From Alnus glutinosa (taxonomy: Eukaryota > Streptophyta > Magnoliopsida > Fagales > Betulaceae), in contig NC_084896.1 of NCBI RefSeq assembly GCF_958979055.1, forward strand, positions 23,756,501 through 23,820,500: a stretch of DNA of 64,000 nt, written 5' to 3'. Shown one piece after another: positions 10,945-22,274 of this stretch. A program made the translations under genes and the position numbers. How positions within the stretch are numbered: the stretch's first letter is position 1; every line of letters starts with the position of its first letter. The notes under the pieces were generated by a model. The model worked only from the letters and a program-made list of their open reading frames with translations. It was not told the DNA's origin and did no database searches.

Positions 10945-11235
10945 ATGAATATACATGAAGAAAATAATACAATGGAAAAGTTCGTATATACTACAAGATT
11001 TGTATTTTCTTTTCACTTTTACATACAAAAAAAAAAGTCTTGGATTTTTAAAAAGTGGTGTACTGCAACTTGGGCCCTTCATTTCGTGGTCGGAGAAGCC
11101 ATTAGATGGAAAGCGGACCAGCGTTGCAACAAAAAGTGCTTGACCAATTGCACACTGAAGGTACTGCCGCCTCTGAATGCAAGCAACAATGCGAAATTTT
11201 ATGCAATTCTATGGAATCTTTTTTCTGTGTTAAGG
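10945..11235 (+). pseudogene. Cys-rich exon, frameshifted copy (unit A)
   Basis: Homologous to the open copy in unit C (41067-41392). It encodes WALHFVVGEAIRWK...RCNKKCLTNCT, then loses one base (TGCACACTG for TGCACAGCTG). The frame shifts, and the rest (ASECKQQCEILCNSMESFFC) reads in another frame. A donor-like AAG|GTGGGT follows. I do not recognise the parent gene. Confidence 0.5.
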
Positions 11236-11451
11236 TGGGTAAATTCAAGATCGATATGATCATCATCAAATATTGCAGAAAAGGGTTATGGGATCTAACA
11301 ATTCTCCCTAATTATTTGCACTATTTGCTTTTTATATATCGATAATTGAGTGTCTACCCTAAACAAAACTTACCATATCGGATAAGTAAATAAAACTCAT
11401 CAATGTATACTTACCTTTGCTAGCTTCTTCTTCTTCTGTTTTTTTTTTTTT

Positions 11452-11690
11452 TTTTGCATACATGAAAGACACAAAGGAAAGGACAGCTCTCCATATTGCA
11501 GCTCAAACGTGGTAATGATAATATAGTATCTCTCATTGTATCAAGGTGTCTAAATTGTTGCGAACTGATTGATAACAGAGGTTGGAATATACTCTATTTT
11601 GCTATCAAAGGAGCTCCCTACTTTCGTTTAGAGGGGATTATTGAAATTTTGAATGTGTTAGAACATAGGGTTTATATATTTCTCATAGTT
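11452..11690 (+). pseudogene. ACD6-like ankyrin fragment, unit A
   Basis: A single-exon remnant related to exon 2 of the main gene: YMKDTKERTALHIAAQ, a one-base insertion (CAAACGTGG), then GNDNIVSLIVSRCLNCCEL, NRGWNILYFAI and LEGIIEIL. It follows a TC-rich tract and ends in TAG. It is more divergent from the full genes than they are from each other, so it derives from a different ACD6-like gene. Confidence 0.7.
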
Positions 11691-12094
11691 AGTTGATTAT
11701 AATCAATTCAATAGAATTTAATTACCGTATTTGTATTATCTTTATCTACTCCAATTCTCTTTTTTATATATATATATACGCGTGTAATTTATAATGTAAA
11801 ATATATCAATGATGTAGCCGTTAGGCAATTACCTAGGAGTAAATCTAAGTGTCTAATCAAACGTCCAAAAAAAATTCTTTGTCTCCATTTCAATTTTTCT
11901 TTCGCTTTTTCTCTTTAGTTTTCCATCTCATTATGAAATTATTTGTGGTATTAAAACTAGAGGTTATGAGTTTGAACTCTGACTCTTCAATCAATCCTAT
12001 TTCAATATAATTAAATATTCCACGTATCGGGCCTCACTTATTAAAGAAGAGTTTGAACCCACACGCGAATGACAGTGTAAGAATATTAATTAAA

Positions 12095-12511
12095 GAAAAA
12101 ACTTCACTTAACCCTTCTGAATTTTCATCACTTTTGTAATCTCTCATCTCCAAAGTTTAAAACTCTCAATTTAGTACATCAATTTTTTATTTTTTTTTAA
12201 AAAAAAATTTGCAATCTTACCTATTTGTTAGGATTTCCCGTTAAATTCTAATGGAAGGGTAAGAATTTCTAAAATACCCTTATTTTTTTAAAAAACCAAA
12301 TTAATTATAATTTAAGGGTAATTTTATAATTTTACAGGAGTATAACGGTTATTTTACCCTTTGACCGTTTGACCTAACGTCCCTAAACCCTAACGGGAGT
12401 AGTGAAATTGCAAAAAAATAAAACTTTAATACATTAAATTGAGAGTTTTTAAACTTTTGGAAGAAAGTGCAAACATAATAGACGTTCAAGAAGATTAAGT
12501 GAAGTTTTCCC
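12095..12511. mobile_element. Mutator-like MITE with 9-bp TSD (unit A)
   Basis: Terminal inverted repeats GAAAAAACTTCACTTAA and TTAAGTGAAGTTTTCCC extend into longer imperfect arms. Both sides are flanked by TTAATTAAA (12086-12094 and 12512-12520), a 9-bp target duplication typical of Mutator-like elements. The copy in unit D has the same flanks. Confidence 0.85.
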
Positions 12512-12639
12512 TTAATTAAATGATTAATTCACTTTCTATCAGCTTAGGCTTATGGGATAAATAGTAGTTTAACATAATATTCCTAAATTCGAATCTTATC
12601 TCTACCATTTATCATAATTTCAATTAACTATTTCACTTC

Positions 12640-13351
12640 CAGATTAAAGATGACAAAATGATCGTACCTCGAAATTCAGTCATCGAGGTGAACCAGTCGG
12701 TTCTTCTCATGGAAACATTAATTGATATTACACCAGGAGATTCAATTCCGACGCCTTCAATATAGTAGTGCCGAAGAAGGTCTGATCGTGTGTGATCGCC
12801 AAAAGAAGAAGGGAAATCAAGGGGTGAGTTTGGATGCATTGGTGACGATATTCACCCGTCTCGGACGTGAAGCGACGGACATTGCCGTTGCCCATAGCTA
12901 CTCACTGGCTCAAAGTGTTTTCTCTGTTATTGAAGACGCAAACCCATTGCTTACAAAGATCAAAGCACTGGCTGAAGCTCATGATGGTGGTGTGCTACGG
13001 GAAGTTGAGAAATTAACCAGAAGCCTCACGGAAGCCTCTGAGGAATTGAGGTGAACTCCCTCCCTCATGACCCCTGAGAACACTGAAATCATCCAGAAAT
13101 CCATTCAAACTCTGGCTTTGGCCTTGAAGAACGTTGAGGTGAGATGCTAATTGGCAAAATGCCTACAATCTTTTGCTGATTACAAGACATGAGCTTTTTT
13201 CTTCTTCTTTTTCCCCTCAATTTGTCTCCTCTTTTCCATCCTCCCACCATTGCACAATATAAGAGCTCTGATATTCGGGGATTTCACGGTGATGAGGCTG
13301 TAAGGGAGAATTTGAAATTACTTGTCAAGTCCCTCAGCAGGCTATTGTGAA
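12640..13351 (+). pseudogene. TGD2 (MCE-domain lipid transfer protein) 3' fragment, unit A
   Basis: Residues match the C-terminal half of chloroplast TRIGALACTOSYLDIACYLGLYCEROL 2: DDKMIVPRNSVIEVNQSV, LIDITPGDSIPTPS, then EEGLIVCDRQKKKGNQGVSL, FTRLGRE, SVIEDANPLLTKIKALAE and GGVLREVEKLTRSLTEASE. TGD2 is the substrate-binding subunit of the inner-envelope TGD lipid importer. A stop (TAG near 12763), a short deletion and TGA after EELR break the frame. An intron remains between KNVE (13138) and SSDIRGFHGDEAVRENLKLL (13265-13350), so this came by DNA-level duplication, not reverse transcription. Confidence 0.8.
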
Positions 13352-13583
13352 GACAAATGAAAAGGTGGAAACATAATAGAAGGTTACAACGGTTAATTGT
13401 ATGGTTATCAAGACTCCTCCCTTATCACCCTGGGGAGAATCTGAAGCTTCAAGGTCTTTTTGAAACTTTTTTTTTCGTTGCTAGTGCTACATATATGTTG
13501 CATTACTTTATCTTGTGGGTTAGAGAAATGCAAAATGCTACACCTTCATCTCACCTTCATTCCTCGAATTTTATTTTATTTTT

Positions 13584-14038
13584 AGGAAAAAATACAATTT
13601 AGCTCCCCAAACAACCAAAACCTTTGAAAAATGCACATTTTGACGAAATATCCCCATAATACCTATGTCACATGTCATTTTTCAATTAAAAAAAAATTAA
13701 AGATTCAAAAAAAAAAAATTAATAAACTAAAATTTTATTTCTTATTTTTATTTTTTAAAAATAAAAATAAAATAAAAAAGAAGCGGTACATCCTCCGGAC
13801 GATCACAATATTTTTTTAAAAATAAAAAAGAAAATTCTAGTTTTTAATTATTATTATTATTATTATTATTTTTTAATTGAAAAATTACACGTGACAGAGG
13901 TATTATGAGAATATTTCGCCAAAATGAGCATTTTTCAAAGATTTTGGTAGTTTTGGAGGCCAGAGGGTAAGTCTTAAAAGTTTGGGGGGCCATCCAAAGA
14001 ATGGATGATAGTTTGAGAGGCTAAAGTGTATTTTTCCC
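13584..14038. mobile_element. Long-hairpin MITE specific to unit A
   Basis: The ends GGAAAAAATACAATTTAGC and GCTAAAGTGTATTTTTCC are inverted. Inner arms around CATTTTGACGAAATATCC and ATATTTCGCCAAAATG also pair. TA-TTTTT-like flanks may be a target duplication. It is absent from C and D. Confidence 0.65.
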
Positions 14039-14039
14039 T

Positions 14040-14775
14040 ATTTTTTAACAAAAACTGATCTAAAAATTTTGAGCATTGTCTCATCAGATTAATAGAATTA
14101 AACTAATATGTGAATGTAATACGTAGCATTACTTATTAGGTTATCCTCAAATCCGATTGTAATGCCACTTAACGATATCCAAGGTTTAGAGCAAAGATAA
14201 CATGTAAAAGCCACACTATATGGCCCAAAGCATAGCCACCATACTCGTTGCTCTTATAACATCAAGTGAACAGCAAATTCAGCCAAACTACCAACTCTTA
14301 CTAATCAACCTGTCCAACAAGACCTGGTTTGTCTTTAACATAAACTGGGTTGAAAGAACTTCCTCCAATCCAACCTATTAACTAATATTTGTTTTTAGAA
14401 CAAGTGATTTTCACATATATTTTTAAAAATGCATGCTCTATTAATTCTATTAAAAATGCATATGAAAATCACATGCTCTAATGACTGGGTTGAAAGAATT
14501 TCCTCCAACCCAATTCAGAGAAAAACTTGGCCCCTAACACACACACACACACACAAAAAAAAAAAAAAAAAGACAAAGATTTTAAGCTTTATAATACATT
14601 CACTTAATAGCTAATCCAGCTTGTTACACATTTGGTCTACAGTCAGTTCAAACTCCACTACCTCCTCTGCACCAAAGGAAACCTCCAAGTCTACAATGAA
14701 AAAACCTCAAATGCATGACCAAAAACCCTCCAATCCTCAGCTTGATTATCACAAATTTTAAACATTAAACCGCCC
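14040..14775. other. Spacer between TGD2 and ZnF-UBP remnants (unit A)
   Basis: No gene is seen. It contains an AC microsatellite followed by an A-tract (14538-14570) and an inverted repeat resembling the TTGGAGGAA intron MITE (about 14343-14530). C and D have related sequence. Confidence 0.4.
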
Positions 14776-14778
14776 GAA

Positions 14779-15110
14779 ACGGTGGTGCCTCACCAAATTT
14801 CAGTAGGTAGGCTGTCTCATAAACAGGCCGCAGTTGCAGAATCACTTGAGCATCTAAATATGCATCACAGGAGAAACACCAAAACGACACTGTTTCCCAA
14901 AGTAACCATCACATGAGCATTGAGCAAGACAACTTCATAATGCATTGCGGAGAAAGTCAAATGGAATAAATCGAAGAAGACACAATTTGAAGAAAATAAT
15001 TGCTAATACATAATACCTGTAGCTGAGGGCCAGACAATGATTCAACTGCTGATGATGCTGGAGCATATGCTTGTTCACAAAACGGCTGCAGAGCACGTCC
15101 TTACAGCATA
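14779..15110 (-). pseudogene. ZnF-UBP gene remnant (exons 3 and 4), unit A
   Basis: Homologous to the intact gene at 57971-59502. Exon 4 (LSVWCFSCDAYLDAQ...) and exon 3 (CQHPDENWLCLCCKD...) are recognisable. Five bases are missing at the start of exon 4 (GACACTG where D has GACAGATCACTG), destroying the frame after the acceptor. Exons 1-2 are absent because kinase-derived sequence was joined to the region upstream. Confidence 0.75.
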
Positions 15111-15261
15111 AACATAACCAATTCTCATCCGGGTGTTGGCACCTTTGCCCATATCAATGATTCCACACATGAGCAGATAAATTCAATTTTTCTTTTTGTA
15201 AAGGAAATTCACTATACACACAAAGGGTGCAACCCAAGTACACGGAAAATATACAAGAGAA

Positions 15262-15575
15262 AACAATATTTGATCCTGAATTTGCTTTACAGGCCTTGTA
15301 ACCGAGAAGACTGATGTGTTTAGTTTTGGTGCATTTCTACTTGATCTTCTCGCAGGATTAAAGTTGGATACTCCACATTGGAGACACTCTGCATCCTCTC
15401 TGCGCGCCAGAGGGGGTGACGTCATATGATGAACAAAACTGGTTGAATGAAATTGTAGATCCGGTGTTACTGGAAGAAAGAATTGATCAGGAACAGCTTC
15501 TAGCTTTTGCAAAGCTCAGCCAGAGTTGTATGCGTTATAACGGAGAAGATAGGCCTGGAATAATCGATTGAGGTG
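15262..15575 (+). pseudogene. ZRK/ZED1-like receptor kinase fragment, unit A
   Basis: C-terminal lobe only: GLVTEKTDVFSFGAFLLDLL, ...NWLNEIVDPVLLEERIDQEQ and AKLSQSCMRYNGEDRPG. The Asp and Gly of subdomain IX and the final Arg of XI are visible, but there is no N lobe, HRD or DFG. Four extra bases (CGCG near 15402) shift the frame relative to unit C. The mRNA-sense strand is opposite to the adjacent ZnF-UBP remnant. Confidence 0.75.
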
Positions 15576-15579
15576 CCAA

Positions 15580-16755
15580 AACAACTCAGGCGTATTTATC
15601 AGTCTGTGCCATGCACACCACTTTAACTTAGCTCGATCTCCATCCAGACTGAATTTTAATTTGTCATTTGTTAGGTTGTGTTGAACTTATTTACTTTGCA
15701 GGTAATATTTCCAGTTCAGTTAAAAGGATAATTAAACATCTACCGAGTATGATTAGATATATCGGTGAAGAATTGCATTACTCCTTTATCAAAACTACAT
15801 AACTCAATCTAATTAAAATGTGCTGATTATCGGAACAACCCACAAAATCACCACCCATAATTTGCTCCAATTAATTAATTCAGTCAACAAAAAGATTACC
15901 AAATAAAACTCAATAATCACATCCCAAAATTTGACAATCAAACCTGACTTGTTTTGGGTGATGCAATTTAGTGAAAACATACAAAAATCAATCTTAGCAA
16001 CCTCACCAAATCATTAAAAAAACTGTAAAATGGTCACTTCTCTCTTTTTTTTATGTTTTATTATTTCTTATTTCTTTCTCACACAAATCAGACAACACAA
16101 CACCACTTTTTTCCTTTATTTCTCATGTATCATTTTCTTCTCCCAACTCTCATGTACCATTTTCTTCTCCCAATTCCTACTTTCAAGATTCCTATGCCCT
16201 TGCTTTAACAAGCAAAAATCGATTTTGAAATAGCAGTCCCTCCATCCAAAGTTTTGGAATTTCAACAGATTTGAAGGCTCATAGTTATCCTTCAAATAAG
16301 ATATATTCGGCTTTTGCTGGTAGGCAACTTTCTAGCCTATCGCTATATGTTCATTTTAATTCAAATGTCTGATTTTGTTGCTCGACAGTAAGAAGCCCTG
16401 TTACTGTTTCTCCTTAGAACAATTCTTGAGTTGTGAGTTATTTGTTAGAATGATTGTCTAAAAGAAATCTGAAAAAAGTATTATTTAAATGGAATAATGA
16501 TAATGTATAGTTAAAATAGTGAAGCTGTTGGAGGTGCATTAAAAAAGTGACTCACCGGAATAGAAAAAAAATGGTTTTTAGCTATTTTGGTGTGAGCTAC
16601 TAAGAATGCTTTAAGATCATATAAAAAATGGAATGATTTAACAACCGGCCTGCTTAAAAAAAAGTTTATTATATAGTACACCAAGATTGAAAGTTTCTTT
16701 TTTTTTTTTTTTTTTCACATTTGAGATAGTTTTTTAACATAAAAAGTAATTTAGT
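15580..16755. other. Kinase 3' flank and spacer (unit A)
   Basis: This is sequence carried with the kinase fragment (repeated in unit C at 44860-46010 but not in D), then AT-rich spacer. TTTAACAACC near 16637 and after resembles 60775-60830 of unit D, marking return to the RPS29 upstream region. No coding potential is convincing. Confidence 0.45.
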
Positions 16756-16764
16756 TATTATATA

Positions 16765-17087
16765 TATAGAACTAAAGTTGACTTTAGGAAAAAAAAAAAT
16801 TGACGCAAGACGTGATTTATGGAGAAAAAAAAAAAGTATAATTTATCCTAATAACTAAGTGGGCTGGATACTGGGCTTGGTTTGGGTGAACCTGCCCCCA
16901 AACTATTTCTGACCAGCCCGACTAAGAACTTTAGAGAAGCTAGGGTTTTGAACTCTACACTGTATAAATAGAAACTTTCCTTCACTTTCTCGTCTTCGTG
17001 CTGTGCTAAATTTTCTAGGGTTTTGGATTGACCTCTTGCTCGCGTAGCTCAGCTCTCTGCGATCTCGCGAAAGCACGAAGAAATCAT
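16765..17087 (+). promoter_or_regulatory. Captured RPS29 promoter and 5'UTR at the A/B junction
   Basis: Near-identical to the upstream region of the real RPS29 gene (61371-61685). It keeps both site II motifs TGGGCT (16860-16865, 16872-16877), a telo-box-like TAGGGTTTT (from 16941), TATAAATA (16973-16980) and the 5'UTR. Homology stops at AAATCAT, exactly where RPS29 has its ATGG. From 17088 the sequence is the array's left end (TTGTTTGTGCC). Any transcript would have no RPS29 coding sequence. Confidence 0.85.
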
Positions 17088-17204
17088 TTGTTTGTGCCTT
17101 TGTGTTTTGGATTTATAATTTTGTATTTAGATTTGTTAATTTTGTGCCAACGGGAAAAATGTCCAAAAAGTATTAATTTTTTTTATAAAAAAATAAAATC
17201 TGCA

Positions 17205-17430
17205 CAAAAACTGGTGTAAACCCGGCTCAAAACCGAAACTAAAAGTGGTTTTAAAACCGCCGATTATTAAGGTAATAACCGCTAATTGGCGGTTATAAAA
17301 ATAACCGCCTTCGCCGAGACAGTTAGTAGTTGCGGTTGATAAAATAAAATAACCGATAGGCAGTTAACGGTTTTACCCAATAACCGTCGATTATAACTGT
17401 TTGTATACCCTTACATTTGGCCTCTTAGTT
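17205..17430. mobile_element. CGGTT-rich palindromic element remnant (unit B)
   Basis: Same family as 2815-3040: AACCG/CGGTT inverted motifs, ending GTTTGTATACCCTTACA. It lies directly downstream of the captured RPS29 5'UTR. Confidence 0.5.
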
Positions 17431-17639
17431 ATATTTTTTATATGAACACTTTCTACAATTGTTATTTATTTTTCTTGGCATATGAATTATTACTTGGTCT
17501 TTGTCTCTGTGGTCCATGCTATGCGACAACTCATTAAGTTGGGTTGAGGCATGAGGACATCAATAAAGCAGTGGATGACGGGAAAAAAAAAAAAAAATCA
17601 AGGATCAATTATTATTCAGCTTATTTATGTGCTTCTTTA

Positions 17640-17944
17640 TGTGCGACATAAAGTTTTTCCTTCAGCTTGGTGCGACATAAAGAAGTTTGGTGCTTTCCTT
17701 CAGAGAAGTCTGGTGCTTGGTGCTTTGCTTCAGAGAAGTTTGGTGCTTGGTGCTTTCCTTCAGCTAGGTGCGACATAAAGTTTTGTTGATGGTACAAATT
17801 ATTGCAAGTCGTGCCACGTAGCACCCGTAGATAATCTTTTCGTACACCACTATCTTACATCTTACGGTCATGAAGTTCATCTTAATGCTCTACTCATTAT
17901 ATAGTGATTACTTGGTCTTTGCCTATATATATATTTGGAAACAA
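17640..17944 (+). promoter_or_regulatory. ACD6-like promoter, unit B
   Basis: The repeat block (GGTGCGACATAAAG; TTTGGTGCTTTCCTTCAG) is expanded relative to A and is followed by a TATA run at 17933-17944. The 5'UTR donor CTCG|GTAATTTCG lies at 18171/18172. Confidence 0.5.
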
Positions 17945-18344
17945 TGTTGCCTCTCATAACCCAACTCTCGGCCTTTTTTCTTTTTTTCTTTTTTTTTTTC
18001 TCTTTCCATCTGATCCATATTTGTCCATTTCTTCTTCATCTTCATCTCCCATTACATTCTTCTCTTTCTCTTAGTAGCTTAATTTGAATATATCGACTTG
18101 AAATGACTTTTGCGACGGAAGCTGCTACTTACGACTGTCATCGTTGCCATTTTCATGGTTGATTCAACTCGGTAATTTCGTCATATCTTACCTTTAGAGA
18201 ACCAATAGCAACTTTTCTTAAACTTTTCTTCAATTTAAGAAATTAAATCACTTTTTGATTCACTATTTAAATGCACTTCACAATAGCTTCTCTTATTATT
18301 TTCCTATATCATTGAAATATTATTTAAATTATGAGAAATACTAC

Positions 18345-18512
18345 AGTTCCTTCTAGTGTTCTTCTGGTGTCCATCTGGAATGACATAAATGTAATAAAAA
18401 AAAATTAAAAAATTGCATCCATATCATCCAGAAGGACATAGATGTAATTTTTTTATTACATTTATGTCCTTCTAGATGGACACAAGAAGAACATTAGAAG
18501 AAGTTCTAGCAT
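18345..18512. mobile_element. Hairpin MITE (unit B)
   Basis: Same element as 3833-4010: CCTTCTAGTGTTCTTCTG on the left pairs with AAGAAGAACATTAGAAG on the right. Confidence 0.65.
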
Positions 18513-18715
18513 TCCTCTTAAATTAAATGCTAAAAAAAAAGAGATGAAAGAAAAATCATTAAAATATTGTTTCAAAAAAATGCTAGACAATGAGAGAGGA
18601 AATATAAAGTTTTTTTTATATTAAAATAATGGTAAGGGAACTACTTTTGCTTCCCTAGATGTAGGGTACAATTTTGTGTTTCCTTAGTGTTCCCTTAGCT
18701 TATGGAACAACAAGG

Positions 18716-18836
18716 GAAATCCTCAAAGGGTAGCTTAATCGACTGGAAACCACGCCTCATGAAGCGGAGGTCACTAGTTCAAATCTCATCTCTCCTCTCT
18801 TATGTGAATATGTCAAAAAAAAAAAAAAAAAAAAAA
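18716..18836 (+). mobile_element. tRNA-derived SINE (unit B)
   Basis: Same insertion as 4128-4240, with box A-like TAGCTTAATCGACTGG and box B-like GGTCACTAGTTCAAA. It ends in a 22-base A tail. Confidence 0.7.
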
Positions 18837-19294
18837 GAATCTAATTCAAGTAGGATTTTTAGGAGTTTTTCTTGAACGTAAGAAATAAAATGAGATTTCA
18901 AAAAGCTAATCTCAATGCTCTTAGGAATTATTTTTGGGTACGCTGATACCATTGGTACATTTGATATTAGTTCGAATAGGTTGTGCTTTCAATATTATTA
19001 TGTTCTTTTCAGTTATATTTTTCATTCAAGTATGCAAAGGCTACTAACATGCATACTTTGTGTCATCACGAGTTGTCATCAGTAAGCTAACGGTTGTATC
19101 TGGAGTGTGTGCCACACCTTGAACATTTGGACCAAGTGGAATTGGAATTAGATGAACAAACTCGATGTTATTCCTTATGAATGCGTAATTCATGATATTC
19201 CTGAAGTGCAGATCAAAGATATACGGCAAGGCGTAAAAACTATTAACCCAAAGACCATATTGTGTGAAGAGATATTTATAGGAGTCATAAAAAG

Positions 19295-22224
19295 ATGGAT
19301 CCCTCCTGTTTGTCTGAATCTCAGGAATCTGTTAATGCTAATAAGCCCGAGCAAAACCAGATCAGCATTACTTTCATGGATCCCTTCAGTTTGTCTGAAT
19401 CTCAGGTATTGTTAATGCTAATAAGCCCGAGCAAAACCAGAGCATTACTTTCATGGATCGTGATTCCTACAATGCTGCAACAAAAGGCAAAATCGAGGTC
19501 TTCAAAAATATTGCCGATCATAATTCTCTTGCCCTCCTACTAACTGCAAATAAAAACACAATCCTCCATATTTACATCACAGCCCTCAATTCCCAATTCG
19601 AATCAAGAACACCTATTGCAAGATCAGAATCAACAACAACCCTCAATACAGGATCGGAATCAACAACCAACTTTGTGGAAGAAATTCTTGAAATGTGTTC
19701 GCCATTGTTATGGCAAGCCAATGTCAAAGGTGAAACTCCATTGCACATTGCAGCAAGGTACGGGCATGATGACATAGTGAAAGTTCTAATCAAATATTGT
19801 GCCCAAACTCCCCATCAAGACCTTGAAGGAGGGATTGAACCAGTAAAGGAAATGCTTAGGATGACTAACAAAGAAAAAGACACGGCTTTACACGAGGCTG
19901 TACGTTTTCGTCACCTTAAGGTTGTAACATTGTTGATTGAAACAGACCCAAATTTTTCATATTCTGCTAATGATGTTGGTGAGACTCCTCTTTACATAGC
20001 TGCCGAGAGAGGGTTTGAAGACGTGGTGATCGAAATTTTAGACGAATGCAAATTACCAATGCATGGCGGTGGCGGCGGCGGCGGCCCCCTTGGTAGGACG
20101 GCTTTGCATGCTGCCGTAATATGGGGTGATAAATATGAAGGTACTTTCTATTTATTTTCTCAATGTTCTACCTGCATGGTTAATTTAGTAATGAGTAATG
20201 CAGGTTTAAATTTTTTTCAAGGTTTATAATAATTTTGATAAAAAGAAAAAATTCATCAAATAAATGAAAATGATCATTATACTTAAAAAACAAATTATTT
20301 TAATTATTGTAGATATGACCACAAGAATTCTGAAACAAGTTGAAGGTATAAGTAGAACAGTTGACGATAAGGATTAGACTCCGCTTCACTTGGCTGCATA
20401 CTTAGGCCATTCAGCCTTAGTAACACTGTTGTTGAATGATGATAAATATGTAGCATACATGAAAGACAAAAACGGTAGGACAGCTCTTCATATTGCAATT
20501 CAACGGGGTAATGATGATATAGTGAAGAGCATTGTATCAAGTTGTCCAGATTGTTGCGAACTGGTTGATAACAAAGGTTGGAATGTACTCCATTTTGCTA
20601 TCCCCGAATGTCTTTCTTTTCCAAGTGAAAAGAGCAAACGTTTAGAGATGATCATTGATATTATCAGAGAAAATTCATGTCTCGACAACCTTTTGAATGA
20701 GAAGAATGCCGACGGGGATACACCTCTTCATTACTATTTGAAAGAAGGTTGGCCAGCTGAGCATTTTTTTTGTTACCCTCGACTGGACAAGATGGCTTTC
20801 AACAAAAAAAACCTCACCGCGTTCGAAGGTGCTTCATATAATTTGCCAATTTTCAGAAGAAAAAAGGTAAAACATAATTTTATCTTGCATTTGAAAAAAA
20901 TTTATTTATCCATTTTTTAGGTCTTCAGGTGGGGCCACCCTATTGCCTCTCTCTTCCTCTCTCCTAATCACTCTCCTTTTTCTCTTTCTAAATTTAGTAT
21001 TAAGTATTCAAATACATCTAAAAATATGAAGAAAAAAAAAATCTAAAATTACTGAATCGAATCACTCATCTATAATGCTTTCTCAGAAAGATAGTTCAAA
21101 TTCATTTATTGATTAAGCACACATAACTATCATCTTTTGGGGGCATACTAAGAAAGTTGAACTTATATTGATTATTAATTTTCTCCTTTTTCTTACACAA
21201 ATTAAATTTTAGTTGTTTATGAATTAAGAAGAAACTGATATCTAATTAAGTTGATATAGAAATATTGTACGTGAAAAATTAAAATCAATTGTATTGTTAA
21301 ACAAGTTCTAATGTATTTTAAAATCTCTAAAAGTTAAATGGGCAAAAAACACTCTGCTAGGGTTAAAAACTTTTTTCTCTCACGGCTAAGAAGAGACATA
21401 GCTTGAGGAGGAGAGAAGAACAAGGGGTCCTCCTCCTCTCTTATTCCTCTTCCTTTTCTCATTATGCTTTCCCTCTCCTTGGTAGTTTTTCCTATAGTTT
21501 TCTCAATCTCTTATGAGGTATTATCCATTGCCTTGTGTGTGAATTATCCTCCAGAACTCGCAGCCTCAACCCCTTCACCAACGCCCTTCCGCCTCCTCCA
21601 TTTGGATCTGTCATGGGTCTCGGTTTTGGCTTCCTTGAAGCTCGATCTGCCTCCCTCGGACAGCCCCGCCAATTAACGCGCCTCTCCGACGTCGTCTCTA
21701 GCCTCCCTGCTCCCCATCACCGCCTCCCGCTCAACTTGTTGGTTCTCTTGCGACAGCGCGTGGATCTCACGCGCCTCCTCGTCCCCTCCACCTCCACTTC
21801 TGGTGTTGCTAATTTTCGGGCTTAGAGTTTTTGTCCTGGTCTTTATTCTGTTTTTCTATATGTACTGTTGTTCTCTTTGCGTTTTTGCTTTCTTCTTAAC
21901 CCAATTCTATTGGGCTTCAAACTCTTTGTTTTTGAAGAAGATCCCTCTTCCGTTGTTTCGACTCTTAGTATACTCTGTTTCCTTGAAAACTGGTCTAGAT
22001 ATGAGTCTTTAGAAGTTCTTTTACTCTCGATGGTTTTACCCATCATAGTGTGCCGCGACTTTCATTGGCTGCATTCGTAAGTGACTTCAACCTTTTTGGC
22101 TCCCTTTCCGTGTCTGAAGGTTCTTGCATGTTGTTTGTCTAGCTTGGGTTTTCAAGTTGTTAAGCCTGTGTTTATTTTCCGTTTCTTGTACTAGCTTCTT
22201 GTTATCGTTTGTAATTTCTTTTGG

Positions 22225-22274
<50 letters not shown>

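Larger units (their letters stand above)
2721..17087 (+). repeat. Segmental duplication unit A
   Basis: This is the leftmost copy of the repeated module (14,367 bp). It runs from TTGTTTGTGCCTTT at 2721 to the truncated RPS29 5'UTR ending at 17087. Contents in order: promoter repeats, hairpin MITE, SINE, ACD6-like gene, CACTA-like element, TRIM-like element, Cassandra-type element, Cys-rich exon, ankyrin fragment, TGD2 fragment, ZnF-UBP fragment, kinase fragment, RPS29 promoter copy. The same order is traceable in units C and D. Confidence 0.85.

Noticed and set aside
15183-15512. Minus-strand ORF over the kinase remnant
   Set aside because: It is antisense to recognisable kinase codons and matches nothing; a shadow frame.
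17028-17219. 63-codon ORF starting in the RPS29 leader (also at 46285)
   Set aside because: It begins at TTG, crosses the duplication junction and has no homology to RPS29; a chance frame.
21535-21825. 96-codon ORF in intron 2 of copy B
   Set aside because: It lies in a C-rich part of a retroelement-like relic, is not kept in A, C or D, and shows no known motif.
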